Source of the DNA: Hymenobacter negativus
Lineage (GTDB): Bacteria; Bacteroidota; Bacteroidia; Cytophagales; Hymenobacteraceae
Assembly (NCBI RefSeq): GCF_017571495.1
Contig: NZ_JAGETZ010000007.1
Coordinates: 124,001 to 188,000, forward strand
Direction of reading: 5' to 3'
Length of the DNA stretch: 64,000 nt
Shown: piece after piece, positions 34,205 to 45,575 of the stretch
How the letters are laid out: the number at the start of each line of letters is the position of its first letter
Numbering within the stretch: the first letter of the stretch is position 1
The notes under the pieces: generated by a model
Databases searched by the model: none
What the model was told of the DNA's origin: nothing
Seen by the model: the letters and a program-made list of their open reading frames with translations, nothing else
Made by a program: the position numbers and the translations under genes

Positions 34205-35278
34205 TTATTCTGCGGCCTCGCCGGCACAGCCAGCCGCGGCCGCGTAGTTATTGCCTACGGCAATGCCCAGCTCGGCGGCTTTGCGCCAGTCCTGGCAGGC
34301 TTCGTCGGCCTGGCGGAGCATTTCGCGCGCATGGCCGCGGTTGAGGTAGGCCTCGGCGTAGTCGGGTTTCAGCTTGATAGCGGCGCTGGCGTCGGCGGCG
34401 GCATCGGCGAATTTCTCCAGCTTGAGCTGGGCGGCGGCGCGGTTGTTCCAAGCGTAGGCGTACTTGGCATCGAGCTGCAGGGCCTGGCTGAAATCGGCAA
34501 TAGCCCCGGCGTAATCCTTGTTTTCGAAGCGGGCGCTGCCCCGGTTGTTGTACGCCAGGGCATTGTCGGTCTTCTTGGCAAGGTAGGCGTCGTAATCTTT
34601 CAGGGCCTGGGGCAATTGGCCGGTGCGGCGCTCGGCAGTGGCGCGGTTCAGCAAAGCCGAAAGCAGGTCGGGCTGCACGGCCAGGGCCTGGGTGTAGTCT
34701 TGGGCGGCGGCGGCGTAGTTGCCGAGCTTCTGCTGAGTACTGGCGCGGTCGTGGTAGGCGTAGGCCATCTTGGGGTCGGCCTTGATGGCTCCATCAAAGT
34801 CGTCGCGGGCGGCTTGGTAGTCGCCTTTTTCGAAGCGTAGCACACCGCGGTTGTACCAGGCGGGGGCGTAGTCGGGCTTGGCTTTTACAGCTTCGGCGTA
34901 GTCATTTTCGGCTTCCGTTAGCTCCTTTTGGGCTTCGTGAGCGCGGGCCCGGCCAAAGTAGCCAGCGTAGTTGCCGGGCTCCAGCTTCAGGGCCTGGTCG
35001 TAGTCGGCCAGCGCCTGGGCGTATTCTTTGAGCTCATAGCGAGTGGCAGCTCGGTTGGTATAAGCGGCTGCGAAATCGGGCTTGGCGGCAATGGCTTGGT
35101 CGAAGCTGGCCAGTGCCGCCGGGTAGCTCTGGGCGTTGAAGCTGGCCAGGCCGCTGTTGTAGGCTTTCTCGGCCCGCTGGGGGCCGGGCAGGGTACTGGC
35201 TCGTACGGTATCAACCTGGGCCCGGGCGGTGAAAGACGCGCCCAATAACACGAAGAAAAATAGAGTCTTTTGTAACAT
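34205..35278 (-). CDS. Periplasmic TPR protein
   Basis: 357 residues from ATG 35278, which opens a signal peptide (MLQKTLFFFVLLGASFTARA). The mature protein is almost entirely TPR units in about eight or nine repeats with the classic pattern, for example SYPAALASFDQAIAAKPDFA and KDYAGAIADFSQALQLDAKY. A CAGEAAE-type end with two Cys (AAGCAGEA) closes it. TPR scaffolds mediate protein contacts; the partner is unknown. It sits upstream of the OmpA-like gene on the same strand and may be in the same envelope network. The start 26 codons further up would add no useful sequence. Confidence 0.88.
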   Translation of the reverse strand: MLQKTLFFFVLLGASFTARAQVDTVRASTLPGPQRAEKAYNSGLASFNAQSYPAALASFDQAIAAKPDFAAAYTNRAATRYELKEYAQALADYDQALKLEPGNYAGYFGRARAHEAQKELTEAENDYAEAVKAKPDYAPAWYNRGVLRFEKGDYQAARDDFDGAIKADPKMAYAYHDRASTQQKLGNYAAAAQDYTQALAVQPDLLSALLNRATAERRTGQLPQALKDYDAYLAKKTDNALAYNNRGSARFENKDYAGAIADFSQALQLDAKYAYAWNNRAAAQLKLEKFADAAADASAAIKLKPDYAEAYLNRGHAREMLRQADEACQDWRKAAELGIAVGNNYAAAAGCAGEAAE

Positions 35279-35522
35279 AGCCAGAAGATAAGTGGATAAC
35301 AGTGCGTGACAGGCGAAGATATTGGATTTTATCGATTCCAGCAACTGGTTTACCATTACCTTAATAGTGCAGGACCTTCGGGTCCGGGCAATGATGGCCA
35401 GCTGCTACTGTTGCTTAAGTAGCTTTGTCGAGCGCACTCGTGCGAGCGGCGCAATATTGCTTTCGCACAGCGCGTTGCCTTTACTTAGCTAATTCCGCAG
35501 CAATATTGACTGCACCGAGACG

Positions 35523-38510
35523 ATGAAAAAAACGCTACTCGCCGCTTCTCATTGGCGTCAGTTACTCAGTGGCGGGCTGCTGATGCTCCTATTTGCCGGA
35601 AGCTTCCAGCTGGCGCTCGAAACCGGGCCGAAAACCAAGCAGGAGCTGGTACGCGAATCGCGGGAGGAAGAGGAGGAAGAAGACGAAGCCGAAGATGGTG
35701 ACCGGGTCTTCGCCGACCGCCCCGACCTGGCCCTGGAGCAGGAAGCCGCTCTGACCCGCGACCCCGCTACTGGTACCGTGCCCCGCGAGCGCCTCACCGC
35801 CGCTGCCGCCTTCAACCAGACTGCCCTGACCAGTCAGGCCTTGCAGCGCCCCACATCCGGCAACCTGGCCGGTGCCACCTGGGTCGAGCGTGGGCCTTCC
35901 AATGTGGCCGGCCGCATTCTGGGCCTGCTGGTGGACCCCGCTGATGCTACTGGCAGCACCATCTGGGCCGGCTCGGCGGGCGGCGGGCTCTGGAAGGGCA
36001 CCAACGCCAAAAGCCCTTCGGTGCAGTGGCGAAACGTGAATGCCTCGCTCACCAACCTGGCCGTGACTACCGTTGCGGCCGTGCCCGGCAGCAGCCCGGA
36101 GGTGCTGTACTGCGGCACCGGCGAGGGCTATTTCAACGTCGATGCCATTCAGGGTGCGGGCATCTGGAAGTCGACGGACGGCGGTGCCACCTGGGCCCGG
36201 CTGGCCAGCACCAATAACGCGAACTTTTACTTTGTACAGAAAATAGCGGTGCAGCCCACCACCGGGGAGGTGTACGCTGCTACCCGCAACGGCCTCTGGC
36301 GCAGCCAGAACGCCGGCAGCACCTGGAGCCTGGTGCTGAGTGGCACTGCTACCCGGGTGGCCGACGTGGAAATTGGGGCCGACAATACGGTGTATGCGGC
36401 ATTGGGAATCTTCAACACCGATGGTATCTACCGCTCGACCACTGGCAACTCCGGCTCCTGGACCAAGCTCAATACCCTGGCCGGCTCGGGCCTGCCCACC
36501 ACGGGTTACCAGCGCATTGAACTGGCCTGTGCGCCTTCCGACGCCAACCGGCTCTACGCGGTGTTTCAGACTACCACCACGAATTCGTTGCTCAATATTT
36601 ACCGTTCCACTGACAAGGGAAATACCTGGGTGGTGATGGGCCGCCCCGGTGGTAGCACCACCGACTACACCAACGGCCAGGCGTGGTACAACCTGGCCAT
36701 TTCCGTCTCGCCAAGCGACCCCAACGCTGTGTACTTGGGCGGCCTCGACCTATGGTTTACGTCGGATGCCGGCAATGCCACACCCGGCAACATTGCCTGG
36801 GACCAGGAATCAGTGTGGAATGCCGGTGTCTCCTCTTCTTATTATGTGCACGCCGACCACCACGCCATTGCCTTTGTGCCCACCGCCACGGCGCCAGCCA
36901 ACCAAGCGTATTTCGGCAGCGATGGCGGGGTGGCTTATTCGGCTGATGCCTCCACCAGCAATGCTACCGAGCCCACTTTCAGCCAGCGCAATAATGGGTT
37001 GAATGTGACGCAGTTCTACGCGCTGGCTATGCACCCGACTAATTTCAACTACTTCCTGGCCGGGGCGCAGGACAATGGCACCCAGAAGTTTACCACGGCC
37101 GGGCTGGGCACTACCACCATGGCCACCAGTGGCGACGGCGGCTTCTGTGCCATCGACCAGACCAATGCAAACGCGCAGTTTACCAGCTACGTGTACAACC
37201 AATACCGGCGCTCTACCAACGGCGGTGCCTCGTTCACCAACTTCAACATCAGCGCCAGCATCGGCTCGTTTATCAATCCTTGGGAGTACGACAGCCAGGC
37301 CGACGTGCTCTATGCCTGCCACAACGCCGATTTCTACCTGGCCTGGACCAATCCGCTCACGGCTACCAGCGTAGCGGCTGCTACGACTTTGACGCCTGGC
37401 CTGGGCACCGGCGCAGGCAAGGTCACGCACATCACCGTGTCGCCCCTCACCGCCAATCGCATTTATGTGGGTACGAATGCCGGCAAGCTCCTGCGCGTCG
37501 ACAACGCCAATACGGCCACGCCTGCTGTCACCACACTGCGTACGGGCACTGCCGGCACGTCGGTGTCGTGCGTAGCCGTCGACCCCACCAATGAGAAGCA
37601 CTTGCTGCTGACCTACAGCAACTATGGCACCGTGAGCGTATACGAAACCACCAACGCCGACGCGGCCTCACCTACCTGGACCAGCGTGGAAAACCTGCTG
37701 CCCGATATGCCCGTGCGCTGGGCGCTGTTTGACCCTACCAACACTACCCGCGCCCTGCTGGCCACTGAGATGGGCGTATACACCACCGAACAGCTCAGCG
37801 GCAGTGCTACCGTGTGGACGCCCGCCAGCAACGGCCTCGTCAATACCCGCGTCGACATGTTGCGCTACCGACCCGGCGATAAACTGGTGGGCGCCGCCAC
37901 CCACGGTCGGGGTCTGTTTACCTCCAACGTGCTCGACCCGGCCGCGCCGCTGCCGGTCACGCTGCTCCGCTTCACGGGCAGCCGCACGCCGGAGGGCATA
38001 GAGCTAGGCTGGCAAACTGCCAGTGAGTTGAAATCAAGCTATTTCGACATCGAGCGGGCCATTGATGCCGTGAACTACCAGCCGCTGGGCCGTGTGGCGG
38101 CGGCTGGCACCAGCACTAGCCGTCACATCTATTCTTACCTCGATGCCAAGGTAGAGGCGGGCCGCCCATACTATTATCGCCTGCGTCAGGTTGACCTTGA
38201 CGGTACCAGTGCCTACTCGCCGGTAGTGGTGGTAGCGGTGCCCGCCGGTGGCACTGCGCCGGCCTTACTTACTAGCGTGTTTCCGAACCCTTTCAGCTCT
38301 GAGCTGACAGTGGCACTTGGTCAGGACCTAACCGAAGCCATAACCATCTCACTGGCGGATGCCGCCGGCCGTCGGGTATTTAGTACCACACAGCGTCCGG
38401 CTGCGCGCCAACTCACCGTGCGCATACCAGCCAGTCTGGTGCCCGGGAGCTATGTTCTTACCGCTAGCAGCGGTGGCCAGCGCAGCAGTCAGCGAGTAGA
38501 GAAGCGGTGA
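35523..38510 (+). CDS. T9SS-exported BNR/sortilin-like propeller protein
   Basis: 995 residues. N-terminal hydrophobic segment (about 16-31) followed by a highly acidic stretch (EEEEEEDEAEDGD, about 49-61). Residues about 110-800 form Asp-box/BNR-type propeller blades like those of glycosidases and VPS10 proteins (IWAGSAGGGLWKGTNAKSPS, IWKSTDGGATWARLAST). Then a fibronectin-like module (about 815-910, FDIERAIDAVNYQPLGRV) and a type A T9SS sorting domain (SVFPNPFSSELTVALGQDLT, ending GQRSSQRVEKR). It is predicted to cross the outer membrane by the T9SS and be attached or released. No catalytic residues are visible. A TAGCTTTG at 35420-35427 could be its -7 box. Confidence 0.88.
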   Translation: MKKTLLAASHWRQLLSGGLLMLLFAGSFQLALETGPKTKQELVRESREEEEEEDEAEDGDRVFADRPDLALEQEAALTRDPATGTVPRERLTAAAAFNQTALTSQALQRPTSGNLAGATWVERGPSNVAGRILGLLVDPADATGSTIWAGSAGGGLWKGTNAKSPSVQWRNVNASLTNLAVTTVAAVPGSSPEVLYCGTGEGYFNVDAIQGAGIWKSTDGGATWARLASTNNANFYFVQKIAVQPTTGEVYAATRNGLWRSQNAGSTWSLVLSGTATRVADVEIGADNTVYAALGIFNTDGIYRSTTGNSGSWTKLNTLAGSGLPTTGYQRIELACAPSDANRLYAVFQTTTTNSLLNIYRSTDKGNTWVVMGRPGGSTTDYTNGQAWYNLAISVSPSDPNAVYLGGLDLWFTSDAGNATPGNIAWDQESVWNAGVSSSYYVHADHHAIAFVPTATAPANQAYFGSDGGVAYSADASTSNATEPTFSQRNNGLNVTQFYALAMHPTNFNYFLAGAQDNGTQKFTTAGLGTTTMATSGDGGFCAIDQTNANAQFTSYVYNQYRRSTNGGASFTNFNISASIGSFINPWEYDSQADVLYACHNADFYLAWTNPLTATSVAAATTLTPGLGTGAGKVTHITVSPLTANRIYVGTNAGKLLRVDNANTATPAVTTLRTGTAGTSVSCVAVDPTNEKHLLLTYSNYGTVSVYETTNADAASPTWTSVENLLPDMPVRWALFDPTNTTRALLATEMGVYTTEQLSGSATVWTPASNGLVNTRVDMLRYRPGDKLVGAATHGRGLFTSNVLDPAAPLPVTLLRFTGSRTPEGIELGWQTASELKSSYFDIERAIDAVNYQPLGRVAAAGTSTSRHIYSYLDAKVEAGRPYYYRLRQVDLDGTSAYSPVVVVAVPAGGTAPALLTSVFPNPFSSELTVALGQDLTEAITISLADAAGRRVFSTTQRPAARQLTVRIPASLVPGSYVLTASSGGQRSSQRVEKR

Positions 38511-38834
38511 TTTTTGCTGATTAGCCAGCTTCGGTTATTAGCTCAAAACACTGTTTGCAGCAAGGTAAGCAGGTTTTTCTGTTCATTTCATTATTATGTT
38601 AAATCAAATAAGCTTTGCTTTGATGCGGATAAAATGCTTGTAAGCTGAACCAGCACGGCAAATGTAGAGCAGGCGCAAGCGAGCAACGAACTACCAAATA
38701 ATTTTCCTGCCATCGCTGATGGCATAGGCACAACGCGGGAGCATGCGGGCCAAAAAGGACTATGCTACTGGCCTGTTTCCGCCGAAATTTGTTTATGCTG
38801 CTTATTCGCTTCTAATCCTTCGTTTGTCACCGCA
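38511..38834. other. Intergenic gap without recognised gene
   Basis: 324 bases between two plus-strand genes. It is more AT-rich than the flanks near its left side. The only longer open frame runs into the MoeB gene in another frame and is judged a shadow. I see no hairpin repeat or RNA gene here. Confidence 0.5.
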
Positions 38835-39938
38835 ATGCAACCCGTCACTTCAAACCTATCCGCTGCCGAAAACAACCGTTACAGCCGCCACCTGCTGCTA
38901 CCCGAAATTGGGGCAGCCGGCCAGCAGAAGCTGAAGGCTGCCCGCGTGCTGGTGGTAGGCTGCGGTGGCCTGGGCTGCCCCGTTCTGCAATACCTGGCTG
39001 CCGCTGGCGTGGGTACCCTGGGCCTGCTCGACTTCGATACCGTGGACGATTCCAATCTGCAGCGCCAGGTGCTATATGCCACCGCCGACGTGGGCCGGCC
39101 CAAGGCCGTGGTAGCTGCCGAGAAGCTGCACGCCCAAAACCCATTCATCGAACTGCGTACGCATCAGGTATTGCTTTCGGCGGCTAATGCGCTGGTTCTG
39201 TTTGCCGAATACGACATCGTGGTGGATTGCTCCGATAATTTCGCTACCCGCTACCTGGTAAACGACGCGTGCGTGGTGCTAGGCCGGCCGCTGGTGTTTG
39301 GGGCCATTTTCAAGTTTGAGGGCCAGGTGACGGTATTCAACTATCAAAACGGCCCTACCTACCGCTGCCTCCACCCCGTACCGCCCGCTCCCGGCGATTC
39401 ACCCAATTGTGCCGAAATCGGTGTGTTGGGCGTGTTGCCGGGCCTTATCGGTACCATGCAGGCCAATGAGGCCTTGAAGATTATTCTGGAAATAGGAGAG
39501 GTGCTGAGCGGCCGGCTACTACTGGTGAACGCGCTGGACATGCAGTTTCAAACCATCCGGTTCCGGGCCGTAGCCGCCAACCAGGCGCTGACTGCTCTCG
39601 CCTCGGACTATGCCGCCTTTTGTGGCGAAGCCCCATTGGAAGCAGCCCCCACCCGTGCCCCCGAAATCTCGGCCGAGGAGCTAAAAGCGTGGCAGCAGAG
39701 TGAGCGCCCGCTACAGCTCCTGGACGTACGCGAGCCCCATGAACATGCCCGGCGGAGCATCGGCGGGCAGCTGATTCCGCTAGGGCAACTCCCTGCGCAG
39801 CTGGCCGACTTAGCACCCGGTACACCGGTGATAGTGCATTGCGCCAGTGGCGTGCGTAGCCAAAAAGCCGCACTGCTGCTGCTGGCCAATGGGTTTACGG
39901 AGGTCTATTCGCTTCGCAACGGCTTGGCCGATTACTGA
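38835..39938 (+). CDS. moeB: MoeB/ThiF-type adenylyltransferase fused to rhodanese
   Basis: 367 residues. The E1-like domain (about 10-260) has RYSRHLLLPEIGAAGQQKLK, nucleotide-binding GCGGLGCPVLQYLAAAG, DDSNLQRQVLY, and the catalytic Cys segment SPNCAEIGVLGVLPG. A rhodanese domain (about 275-365) has the active-site loop VHCASGVRSQKA. It would adenylate the C-terminus of a small sulfur-carrier protein (MoaD or ThiS) and may supply sulfur. Of the usual four zinc Cys only one is visible (TYRCLHP); the second CxxC pair is absent. Its end overlaps the convergent HD gene by seven bases. Confidence 0.87.
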   Translation: MQPVTSNLSAAENNRYSRHLLLPEIGAAGQQKLKAARVLVVGCGGLGCPVLQYLAAAGVGTLGLLDFDTVDDSNLQRQVLYATADVGRPKAVVAAEKLHAQNPFIELRTHQVLLSAANALVLFAEYDIVVDCSDNFATRYLVNDACVVLGRPLVFGAIFKFEGQVTVFNYQNGPTYRCLHPVPPAPGDSPNCAEIGVLGVLPGLIGTMQANEALKIILEIGEVLSGRLLLVNALDMQFQTIRFRAVAANQALTALASDYAAFCGEAPLEAAPTRAPEISAEELKAWQQSERPLQLLDVREPHEHARRSIGGQLIPLGQLPAQLADLAPGTPVIVHCASGVRSQKAALLLLANGFTEVYSLRNGLADY

Positions 39939-40531
39939 GCCGTGGGCCAGTTGGCCAGTCGTGCCATTATGTGTTTTAGCTGAGCCTGCTTGGGAGCGGT
40001 GCGCCGGGCCTGGGCGGTAGCCGTCCAGTAGTGGTGGCTGGTGAGAAACCGTTCTTGCAGCCGAAACCAAGCGTGTTCGTCGGCGATGAGCTGCTGGGCG
40101 GTAAGCTCATGGAACAGGCTGGTGGAAATGGGCTCGAAATCAGGCCGGCCGAGGTAGTCAAGGTCAGCATCGCAGAGAATTTGGGCGAGGTGGTCGGCGG
40201 GTTGCTGCGGGTATTGGGTGGCCATTATCAGTGCACAAACCTGCTCAACCTGCGCGGGTGAGTAGCCAAAGCCGGGCAGGGTGGCCCGCACCAGCTCGCT
40301 GCCGCGGGCTTCGTGCTGTTCGTAGGTGTAGAGGAAGCCAGCATCATGGTAGAGGGCGGCGGTGCGCAGCAGGGCCAGGGGTTCGGGTTCGGTCACGCCC
40401 TCGGCGGCAGCCAGGCTGCTGGCGGCCAGGGCCACATCGAGGGTGTGGGCCAGGCCGTGGTAGGTGAGGGTGGGCGCCAGCCCACGCCGTAGCTCGTTCA
40501 GGATAAAGTCTTCGGCAGCTTGCTGGTTCAT
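39932..40531 (-). CDS. HD-domain phosphohydrolase
   Basis: 199 residues from ATG 40531. Metal-binding residues of the HD superfamily are visible: TYHGLAHTLDV (first His), RTAALYHDAGFLY (His-Asp pair) and CDADLDYLGR (distal Asp). The size fits a single catalytic domain acting on a nucleotide or phosphate ester; the substrate cannot be told. A longer frame upstream (95 more residues) reads as low-quality sequence and includes an AT-rich stretch, so it was dropped. The gene is convergent with moeB and overlaps it by seven bases. Confidence 0.82.
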   Translation of the reverse strand: MNQQAAEDFILNELRRGLAPTLTYHGLAHTLDVALAASSLAAAEGVTEPEPLALLRTAALYHDAGFLYTYEQHEARGSELVRATLPGFGYSPAQVEQVCALIMATQYPQQPADHLAQILCDADLDYLGRPDFEPISTSLFHELTAQQLIADEHAWFRLQERFLTSHHYWTATAQARRTAPKQAQLKHIMARLANWPTAQ

Positions 40532-40696
40532 GGGCGGGAAATGACCTATGGTAAGTCTGTATTCATACGAAAAAGCGAGGGCTTCGGACCGAAGATAAGC
40601 GGAGCAGCAGGTGCTATTCCCCGGAGGCATTTGGGCTCGCTGAAGTAGTTCGCTTACCGTTGGGCTTGCGGCCGCATTTCGACCAGCCTGAAGCGG

Positions 40697-40727
40697 TTGC
40701 AACAGGCCTGGTGAATTGCTAGCTTTG
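40697..40727 (+). promoter_or_regulatory. Consensus Bacteroidota promoter upstream of the kinase array
   Basis: TTG at 40697-40699, a 20-base spacer and TAGCTTTG at 40720-40727, an exact TTG-N20-TAnnTTTG match. The first kinase starts 347 bases downstream. The 542-base gap 40532-41073 contains only a weak 18-codon ORF at 40834-40890 besides this; no RNA gene was recognised. Confidence 0.6.
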
Positions 40728-41073
40728 TAGAAAAAAAAATTGAAATAAATAAATTTCGCAGCCGCTTTCTTCTGGTTTTTCACAATTGAAGACCGTAGGC
40801 AGCCTTCACACAGCAATTCAGGTCTTTAGCTTGATGCGTACATATAAACCCGCTGCCGGGGGCCGGATTGGCAGCGGCGGAGTGAGCTAAATCAGAACGG
40901 GAAACCGGCTGATAAAATGCTTTTTGGCGGATGCTTATTTTTTAGCTTTTCTACCGAATACTTTCCATGCCTCTTGCCATTACTTGGTTTCTGCCCAGGC
41001 AAATGTCCCACCGCTTGAGCGGACCGAACAGGGCAACTTCTTTATCAACCACTGTTAGGCTCGCATCCCGCCC

Positions 41074-43296
<2,223 letters not shown>

Positions 43297-43298
43297 CA

Positions 43299-45497
43299 GT
43301 GGGAGCGGCCAATCAGTTTATCGTGGCAATTGTAGCGGGCTGTGTGCCAGTAGTGCGCCGGGCAGCACTGGGCTGCCTGTTAGGCGCGGGGCTGCCCGGC
43401 GCTGCCCACGCCCAGGCGCAAGTGGCCGATAGCCTGCAGGCCGACTTGCGCAGCCACGCTCGGCCCGATACCGCCCGCAACAACCGCCTCAATGCGCTGG
43501 CACTGGCGCTGCGCAACAACGCCCCCGAGAAGTCGGCGGCTCTGTTTCGGGAGGCGCGCCAGTTGGGGCAGGAGCTGGGATACACCGTGGGCGAGGCGGA
43601 GGCGTCGTTGGGCCTGGGGTTTTACTACCGCCACCGGGGCGAGTACGGCACGGCCGAAGCCTATTCGGAGCAATCCCGGCAGGGCTTTGAGCAGGCTGGC
43701 AACCTGCTGGGCCAGATGCGCAGCTTTTACAACCTGTCGTGTATCTACTCTGACCAGGGCTTCTACAACAAGTCGCTGCAGGCCAACCTGCGCGGTCTGG
43801 CCCTGGCCGAAGCCGCACGCAACCTGAAATGGCAGGCGTTTCTCAATACCCAACTGGGCATCAGCAGTACCTACCTGGGCGAATACGCCACTGCTACCCG
43901 CTACCTCGACCAAGGCTTGGGCCTGGCCAAAGAATCGGGCGACCCAAACAGCATCGGGCACGCCCACGCGGGGTTTGGGGCCTTGTATCGCATCCAGGGC
44001 AAGTGGGCCGAGGCGCAACGCAACTATGAGGTTGACGCGGAAATATCGCGGGAGCTGAATGATGAGCAGGGCCTGCTCTTCGAAGAAATCAATATTGGTG
44101 ACATGCAGGAGCGCCAGGGCCATATACCAGAAGCATTTGCCGCCGTTCGCAGTGGCCTGCGGCGGGCCTTGCGCATGCGGTCGGCTGCCGGCGATGTGCC
44201 CCGCGCCCAGCTGGTATTGGCCCGTTCCTTCCTGCGTGCTGGCCAACTCGATAGTGCCCTGCGCTACGCGCAGCAGAGCTTGCAGACTACGCAACGCAGC
44301 GGGGCCAAAGAATACAGCCGCGATGCCAGCCAGGTTCTGGCCCAGGCTTCGGCCCGCCTCGGCAACTTTGCAGCGGCCTACCGCTACGAAAAACTGTTCG
44401 GTGCCTACCGCGACAGCCTGAACAGCAGCGACCTGAAGCGCCGAGCTGCAGTGCTGGAATACCGCGCCGACCTGGCCAGAAAGCAGGCCCAGATTGTGAA
44501 GCTCACCAGTTCCAGCCAGTTCATTCAAGCCCAAAATCGCCAGCAGCGCTGGGCTTTGCTGAGTGCGCTGCTGGGGCTGGGCGCGGTGGGCACGCTGAGT
44601 GTGGTGCTCTGGCGCAACAACCGCGAAAAGCAGCGGGCCAACGCCGTGCTCAAGCAGCAGCAGGACGAGCTGCGCGCCACGCAAAGCCAGTTGGTAGCGT
44701 CCGAAAAGTGGGCGTTTGTGGGCGAGCTTTCGGCCGGCATTGCCCACGAGCTGCAGAACCCGCTGGCCTTCATGAAAAACTTTGCCGATGTGAGCGTGGC
44801 CCTGCTCGACACCGACCCCGTGCCGCCGACCGGGCCGGCCAGCCTGGAGCAGGAAATAATGGCCGGCCTGCGGCAGAACCTGGAAAAAATCAGCCAGCAG
44901 GGCCAGCGTGCCTCGTCCATCATCAACGATATGCTCACCCACGCCCGCGCCGGCAGCGGCCAGCGCGTGCCCACCGACCTCAACGCCCTCGCGGCTGAGG
45001 GCCTCACGCTGGCCTACCAAGGCTTGTGCGTGCAGGACAAAACCTTTCATGCCACGCTAGTGCAGGACCTGCCGCCGCGCCAGCCGCTCGTAGCCGTCGT
45101 GCCCTCCGACCTCACCCGCGTGCTGGTGAACCTGTGCACCAACGCCCTGCATGCCGTGCGCGCACGCCAGCGCCAGGAAGCTGCTGCCGGCACCGCCGCC
45201 ACCTTCCAGCCCACCGTGACGGTAAGTACCCGGCACCACGCGCCGCATACCGTGGAAATCCGGGTGCGCGACAACGGCACCGGTATGAATGCCGAAGTGC
45301 TGAGCAAAGTGTTTCAGCCCTTTTTTACGACCAAGCCGGCCGAAGAAGGCACCGGCCTGGGCCTGTCGCTGAGCCACGATATTGTGACCAAAGGCCACGG
45401 CGGCACCCTCACCGTGGAGAGCCGCGAGGGCGAAGGAACCGAATTTGTGGTGGCCTTGCCCACAGCCCCGGGCCAGCCGGATACAAGCTCTCGGTAA
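43299..45497 (+). CDS. TPR-sensor histidine kinase, second of four
   Basis: 732 residues from GTG 43299, two bases after the previous stop. Signal peptide (about 12-38), TPR units (about 60-370; GEYGTAEAYSEQSRQGFEQA, GEYATATRYLDQGLGLAKES), a membrane helix (about 417-437), coiled coil, HisKA with the phospho-His in ELSAGIAHELQNPLAFMKNF (about 481), and HATPase (VNLCTNALHAVRARQRQ, FQPFFTTKPAEEGTGLGLSL). It is most similar to the first kinase, so tandem duplication is likely. A Trp replaces the common Met before the H-box (SEKWAFVGEL). Confidence 0.9.
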   Translation: MGAANQFIVAIVAGCVPVVRRAALGCLLGAGLPGAAHAQAQVADSLQADLRSHARPDTARNNRLNALALALRNNAPEKSAALFREARQLGQELGYTVGEAEASLGLGFYYRHRGEYGTAEAYSEQSRQGFEQAGNLLGQMRSFYNLSCIYSDQGFYNKSLQANLRGLALAEAARNLKWQAFLNTQLGISSTYLGEYATATRYLDQGLGLAKESGDPNSIGHAHAGFGALYRIQGKWAEAQRNYEVDAEISRELNDEQGLLFEEINIGDMQERQGHIPEAFAAVRSGLRRALRMRSAAGDVPRAQLVLARSFLRAGQLDSALRYAQQSLQTTQRSGAKEYSRDASQVLAQASARLGNFAAAYRYEKLFGAYRDSLNSSDLKRRAAVLEYRADLARKQAQIVKLTSSSQFIQAQNRQQRWALLSALLGLGAVGTLSVVLWRNNREKQRANAVLKQQQDELRATQSQLVASEKWAFVGELSAGIAHELQNPLAFMKNFADVSVALLDTDPVPPTGPASLEQEIMAGLRQNLEKISQQGQRASSIINDMLTHARAGSGQRVPTDLNALAAEGLTLAYQGLCVQDKTFHATLVQDLPPRQPLVAVVPSDLTRVLVNLCTNALHAVRARQRQEAAAGTAATFQPTVTVSTRHHAPHTVEIRVRDNGTGMNAEVLSKVFQPFFTTKPAEEGTGLGLSLSHDIVTKGHGGTLTVESREGEGTEFVVALPTAPGQPDTSSR

Positions 45498-45575
45498 AAA
45501 CCCCAACTTTGCGGCGCACGGCGGGTGCCGGCATTTCTTGTCTACAATCGGATTACCTGGTCCTGCTTCCCTGCT

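Noticed and set aside
38743-38934. 63-codon plus-strand ORF before moeB
   Set aside because: Runs into moeB in another frame and has no motif; moeB's own start is clear.
40834-40890. 18-codon ORF (MRTYKPAAGGRIGSGGVS) between a consensus promoter and the first kinase
   Set aside because: Too short and without supporting context; chance ORFs of this size are common.
43380-45050. 556-codon minus-strand frame opposite the second kinase
   Set aside because: Shadow of a GC-rich kinase gene whose domains are complete on the plus strand.
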